Source: Pseudoalteromonas flavipulchra NCIMB 2033 = ATCC BAA-314
GTDB lineage: Bacteria > Pseudomonadota > Gammaproteobacteria > Enterobacterales > Alteromonadaceae
Length of the DNA stretch: 64,000 nt
Assembly (NCBI GenBank): GCA_000814665.1
Contig: JWIH01000016.1
Location: 124,001 to 188,000, forward strand
Direction: 5' to 3'
Shown here piece after piece: positions 61,234-64,000 of this stretch. Every line of letters starts with the position of its first letter. Position 1 is the stretch's first letter. The translations under genes were made by a program, and so were the position numbers. The notes beneath the pieces are model-generated. The model was given only the letters and a program-made list of their open reading frames with translations, had not been told where the DNA came from and ran no database searches.

Positions 61234-61249
61234 TTATTAAGGAAAGGTT

Positions 61250-62104
61250 ATGAAAGTCACGAGTTATGAATTCTCTGGAAACAAAAAAGATGTTCAATAT
61301 GAAGCATTTACCTTCTCTGGTGGGGAGGAGCATATTCGTTTCAAGGCATTTGATTTCCGTGATTGCGAAAAAGTTCAAATCACAGCCAGAGTGACCAATT
61401 CTTCTCATATCATGCGTTTACTGATGGCGGTGGATGCATTGAAGCGACTTTGTTTGGCGCGGACGCCAATAGAATTAGTGTTACCCTATTTCCCCTACGC
61501 GCGCCAAGATAGAGTATGTGTAACGGGTGAGGCGCTAGGTGCAAAAGTGATGGCGTCACTTATCAATCAACTGGCGCTAGACAAAGTCACCGTGTGGGAT
61601 GCACATAGCGACGTTGTACCTGCACTCCTTGAGCGAGTGGAGAATGTTGAGCAAACGACATTGATATCGCAGTGTCCGGCTTTAAAGCAACAGTTGCAGT
61701 GCGGTGCACTCAGTTTAGTTTCACCAGACGCTGGAGCGAGTAAAAAAACACTGAAAATTGCGCAGCATTTTGGTGGTGAGGTTGAGGTTATCCAAGCACA
61801 AAAAGTACGAAATCTTAAAACGGGTGAAATTGTACAAACGCAGGTACTTGGTGAGGTAAAAGGTAAAGATTTACTGATCGTTGATGATATTTGCGATGGT
61901 GGCAGAACCTTCACTGAACTTGCTAAGGTACTAAAAGCACAAGGCGCTAACTCAATTGCGCTTTACGTAACACACGGTATTTTCTCTCAAGGATTAGGCG
62001 TTTTTAGTGGACTGATCGATACCGTTTACACGACTAATTCGTGCCGTGATAAAGGCGACTTGGTCGAACACCACGATGTGCAACTCAACATGATTGAATT
62101 ATAA
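61250..62104 (+). CDS. Ribose-phosphate pyrophosphokinase-like protein of the NAD-salvage operon
   Basis: 284 residues, shorter than housekeeping Prs (about 315). It keeps PYFPYARQDRV, VSPDAGASKKT and the PRPP-binding LLIVDDICDGGRTF, but the usual DLHAxQIQGFF segment is WDAHSDVVPALL. It probably makes PRPP for the phosphoribosyltransferase 11 nt downstream. An alternative is an ADP-ribose pyrophosphate synthetase (Adps), known in phage NAD-restoring pathways that share this gene pair. Repressed by NrtR, presumably. Confidence 0.8.
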   Translation: MKVTSYEFSGNKKDVQYEAFTFSGGEEHIRFKAFDFRDCEKVQITARVTNSSHIMRLLMAVDALKRLCLARTPIELVLPYFPYARQDRVCVTGEALGAKVMASLINQLALDKVTVWDAHSDVVPALLERVENVEQTTLISQCPALKQQLQCGALSLVSPDAGASKKTLKIAQHFGGEVEVIQAQKVRNLKTGEIVQTQVLGEVKGKDLLIVDDICDGGRTFTELAKVLKAQGANSIALYVTHGIFSQGLGVFSGLIDTVYTTNSCRDKGDLVEHHDVQLNMIEL

Positions 62105-62115
62105 GGAATATAGCC

Positions 62116-63711
62116 ATGACAATTACCGCAGCAAGTATGCAAAAAGACGTGTATAAAGAATTTCACAGCCGCGCTTATCACCCTGAAGTGACAGAGGTTT
62201 ATGCAAACTTTACCTCACGCAGCGGCAAATTAAGCAATGTTGCAAATAACGATAAAGTGGCTTTTGTGGGGCTGCAGTATTTTATCAAAAGTTACTTACA
62301 AGAAGAGTGGCAAGACTTTTTCGCAGCAGACAAGCACACCGCTGTGGCAAATCATAGACGGATCATGACAGCAATGTTGGGCTATCCGGTGGACGTGGGT
62401 TATCTCGAGGCGCTACACGACTTAGGTTATTTACCGCTGAGGATTAAAGCGCTGCCAGAAGGGACTTTAGTGCCGTATCAGGTGCCGCCCATCACTGTGG
62501 TCAATACCAAGCCTGGATTTGAATGGCTAACCAATATGATTGAGACGGTATTAAGCTGCGAAAACTGGCCAATTCAAACGAGCACTACCACCTCAGTTGC
62601 ATATTTAAAAGTGTTCCGAGAGTTTGCTCAAAAAACCGGCTTACCTCAGGAGTTCGTGCCGTTTCAGGGTCATGATTTTAGCTTTCGCGGTATGTTTGGT
62701 AAGCACGCTGCGGCTATGAGTGGTTTTGGTCACCTCGCGTCAGGTCTTGTAGGGACGGATACTATCCCTGCGGTACTATTTGCTGAAAAGTACTATGGCG
62801 CAGATGTCGACAAAGAGCTGGTTGGCTGCTCAGTAGATGCAACCGAGCACTCAGTAACCTGTTCTTGGATCCAAGAAGGTGAAATCGAGTTTTTCCAATA
62901 TTTGATGCGTGAGCAGTCACCGACCGGGATCCTCAGTGTGGTCTCTGATACTTGGGATTTTTGGAAGCTAGTCACCGAGTATTTACCGGAATTAAAAGCA
63001 GAGATCATGGCGCGTGATGGCACTGTGGTGATCCGTCCAGACTCCGGAGATCCGGTGAAAATCCTGACTGGGTATTGTGTCTCACCAGTATCAGAATATA
63101 GCGAGTTGGTTGACTCTCAGCAGCAAGCGCAAGAAATGGCAATGACAGATGGCTTTGAAGCGTATCGTTGGCAGGGAAATTACTATTCAGTTGAACCACA
63201 CCCAACGCAGCTGCAGGAGTGTGAAGTAAAAGGACTGATTGAATGTCTCTGGGATACCTTTGGTGGCACTGTGACTGATAAAGGCTTTAAATTGCTAGAT
63301 GAGCATATTGGCGCAATATATGGCGATGCAATTACCCTTGAGCGTCAGCGTCAAATTCTACAGCGACTGATGGACAAAGGATTTGCGTCCAAAGTGGTGC
63401 TCGGCATTGGCTCATACAGTTACCAATATGTCACCCGCGATACCCATGGCTCTGCGGTAAAAGCAACTAGTGTGGTTAAAAACAACCAGCGTGTGGCAAT
63501 TTTTAAAGAGCCAAAAACCGACAGCAAAAAGCGCTCAGCAAAGGGACTGCTGAAAGTAGAACGCGTAAACGGTGAGTTGATCTGCAAGGACAATGTGACC
63601 GAGGAAGAAGAAAAGCAAGGCTTGTTAGAAGTGGTGTTTGAAGATGGAGAGTTACTAAAAGAAACCACTTTGGGTGAGATCAGAGCTTTGATCAGCGCGC
63701 AAATTAGTTAG
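62116..63711 (+). CDS. nadV: Nicotinamide phosphoribosyltransferase-like protein (NadV/NAMPT)
   Basis: 531 residues, the length of NAMPT. Catalytic residues in GHDFSFRGMFGKHAAAMSGFG-type and DGTVVIRPDSGDPVKIL-type strings (cut), GSYSYQYVTRDTHG, and VKATSVV are diagnostic for nicotinamide, not nicotinate, enzymes. It makes NMN from nicotinamide and PRPP. Second gene of an operon with the PRPP-synthetase-like protein and target of NrtR. If its partner makes ADP-ribose-PP, it could act as a Namat that forms NAD directly. A terminator follows. Confidence 0.88.
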   Translation: MTITAASMQKDVYKEFHSRAYHPEVTEVYANFTSRSGKLSNVANNDKVAFVGLQYFIKSYLQEEWQDFFAADKHTAVANHRRIMTAMLGYPVDVGYLEALHDLGYLPLRIKALPEGTLVPYQVPPITVVNTKPGFEWLTNMIETVLSCENWPIQTSTTTSVAYLKVFREFAQKTGLPQEFVPFQGHDFSFRGMFGKHAAAMSGFGHLASGLVGTDTIPAVLFAEKYYGADVDKELVGCSVDATEHSVTCSWIQEGEIEFFQYLMREQSPTGILSVVSDTWDFWKLVTEYLPELKAEIMARDGTVVIRPDSGDPVKILTGYCVSPVSEYSELVDSQQQAQEMAMTDGFEAYRWQGNYYSVEPHPTQLQECEVKGLIECLWDTFGGTVTDKGFKLLDEHIGAIYGDAITLERQRQILQRLMDKGFASKVVLGIGSYSYQYVTRDTHGSAVKATSVVKNNQRVAIFKEPKTDSKKRSAKGLLKVERVNGELICKDNVTEEEEKQGLLEVVFEDGELLKETTLGEIRALISAQIS

Positions 63712-63739
63712 ATTCCATTGTTGTTCTCATTGTCTTTTG

Positions 63740-63770
63740 GTCGCGATAGGTTCCAGCCATCGCGACTTTT
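63740..63770 (+). terminator. Rho-independent terminator after nadV
   Basis: GTCGCGAT (63740-63747), 11-nt loop, ATCGCGAC (63759-63766), then TTTT. A clear intrinsic terminator 28 nt after the nadV stop. Confidence 0.85.
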
Positions 63771-63824
63771 GTGCTTCACAATTGTACATCTAATAATTAC
63801 AATCAGGACAAAAAGCGCCTCCCT

Positions 63825-64000
63825 ATGTCTGACCAATATACAGTTTTATATGTAGAAGATGACCCAAGCAGTGCTGAGATCTTACGTTTATATCTGGCAC
63901 AAGCGGATATGCAGGTTGTCCATTTCGATAACGCCCCAGATGCCCACCGAGCCCTACAAAACCTAACATTTCAACTCGCTATTTTAGATGTCATGCTACC
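63825..64000 (+). CDS. Response regulator, partial (3' end beyond window)
   Basis: The first 58 residues are a receiver domain: VLYVEDDPSSAEILRLYL with the acidic pair Asp9-Asp10 region, and AILDVML with the phospho-acceptor aspartate near residue 55. The window ends before the output domain, so its type cannot be told. It follows a terminator and so starts a new transcript. Confidence 0.85.
   Translation, partial: MSDQYTVLYVEDDPSSAEILRLYLAQADMQVVHFDNAPDAHRALQNLTFQLAILDVML

Noticed and set aside
61567..61914. Minus-strand 115-codon frame inside the Prs-like gene
   Set aside because: Shadow of a well-supported gene.

Overview
The window looks like a chromosomal segment of a marine gammaproteobacterium close to Pseudoalteromonas (Alteromonadales). 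The evidence is the mix of proteins (MltD, WaaA and two glycosyltransferases, a DeoR-type regulator beside glmS, membrane-bound LytTR regulators, TonB-receptor and FtsX-type ABC genes), moderate G+C, and short MITE and REP repeats. The genus is inferred from gene content; no rRNA is present.

Layout. 1-13 kb: envelope and membrane genes, namely a partial lysozyme-like gene, MltD, a LytTR regulator divergent from an acyltransferase-3, a 1141-residue GMC oxidoreductase/hydrolase fusion ending in a TA-flanked MITE, and a small TonB-type receptor with its LytTR neighbour. 11.9-21.9 kb: an NtrY/NtrC-like two-component system divergent from an adaptor-ATPase-permease-permease ABC export cluster. A sigma-54 promoter and two tandem palindromes lie between them. 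22-25.5 kb: the LPS core genes waaA-GT9-GT4 as a tight operon. 25.5-26.3 kb: a decayed RAYT transposase gene split by a MITE, with two REP hairpins beside it. 26.3-31.4 kb: a small DUF gene, a PKD-repeat lipoprotein, a DeoR-type regulator and glmS.

31,385-44,376: a mobile island of about 13 kb starting 24 nt after the glmS stop, the position Tn7 uses, but with no Tn7 genes. Its ends are near-perfect 22-bp inverted repeats (21/22). It carries a gamma-mobile-trio (GmtY-GmtZ-GmtX) recombination module, a serine resolvase, and cargo that could be anti-phage: a KAP P-loop NTPase, an LRAT/papain-like protein paired with a membrane coiled-coil protein, a ParB-like protein and a DUF5623-like protein.

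44.4-49.7 kb: a LytTR regulator divergent from a serine hydrolase, a 17-bp tandem repeat, and two unrecognised genes.

49.9-58.9 kb: a dense RNA-repair locus. One operon encodes an RtcB2-type ligase, PrfH and a small protein-tyrosine-phosphatase-like protein, preceded by a structured leader. Converging on it is a second operon: a sigma-54 promoter, two abutting tRNA-like RNAs without CCA, a 127-nt hairpin, slipin, RtcB, RtcA and RlaP. The activator RtcR (CARF-like plus AAA+) is divergent from it. The predicted logic is that damaged RNA ends are sensed by RtcR, which switches on the slipin-RtcB-RtcA-RlaP operon, while RtcB2-PrfH would repair and rescue ribosomes cut in the decoding centre.

58.9-64 kb: a LysR regulator divergent from DUF2798 and a monooxygenase, then an NrtR-type Nudix repressor with three palindromic operators facing a PRPP-synthetase-like/nicotinamide phosphoribosyltransferase pair (NAD salvage), and the start of a response regulator.
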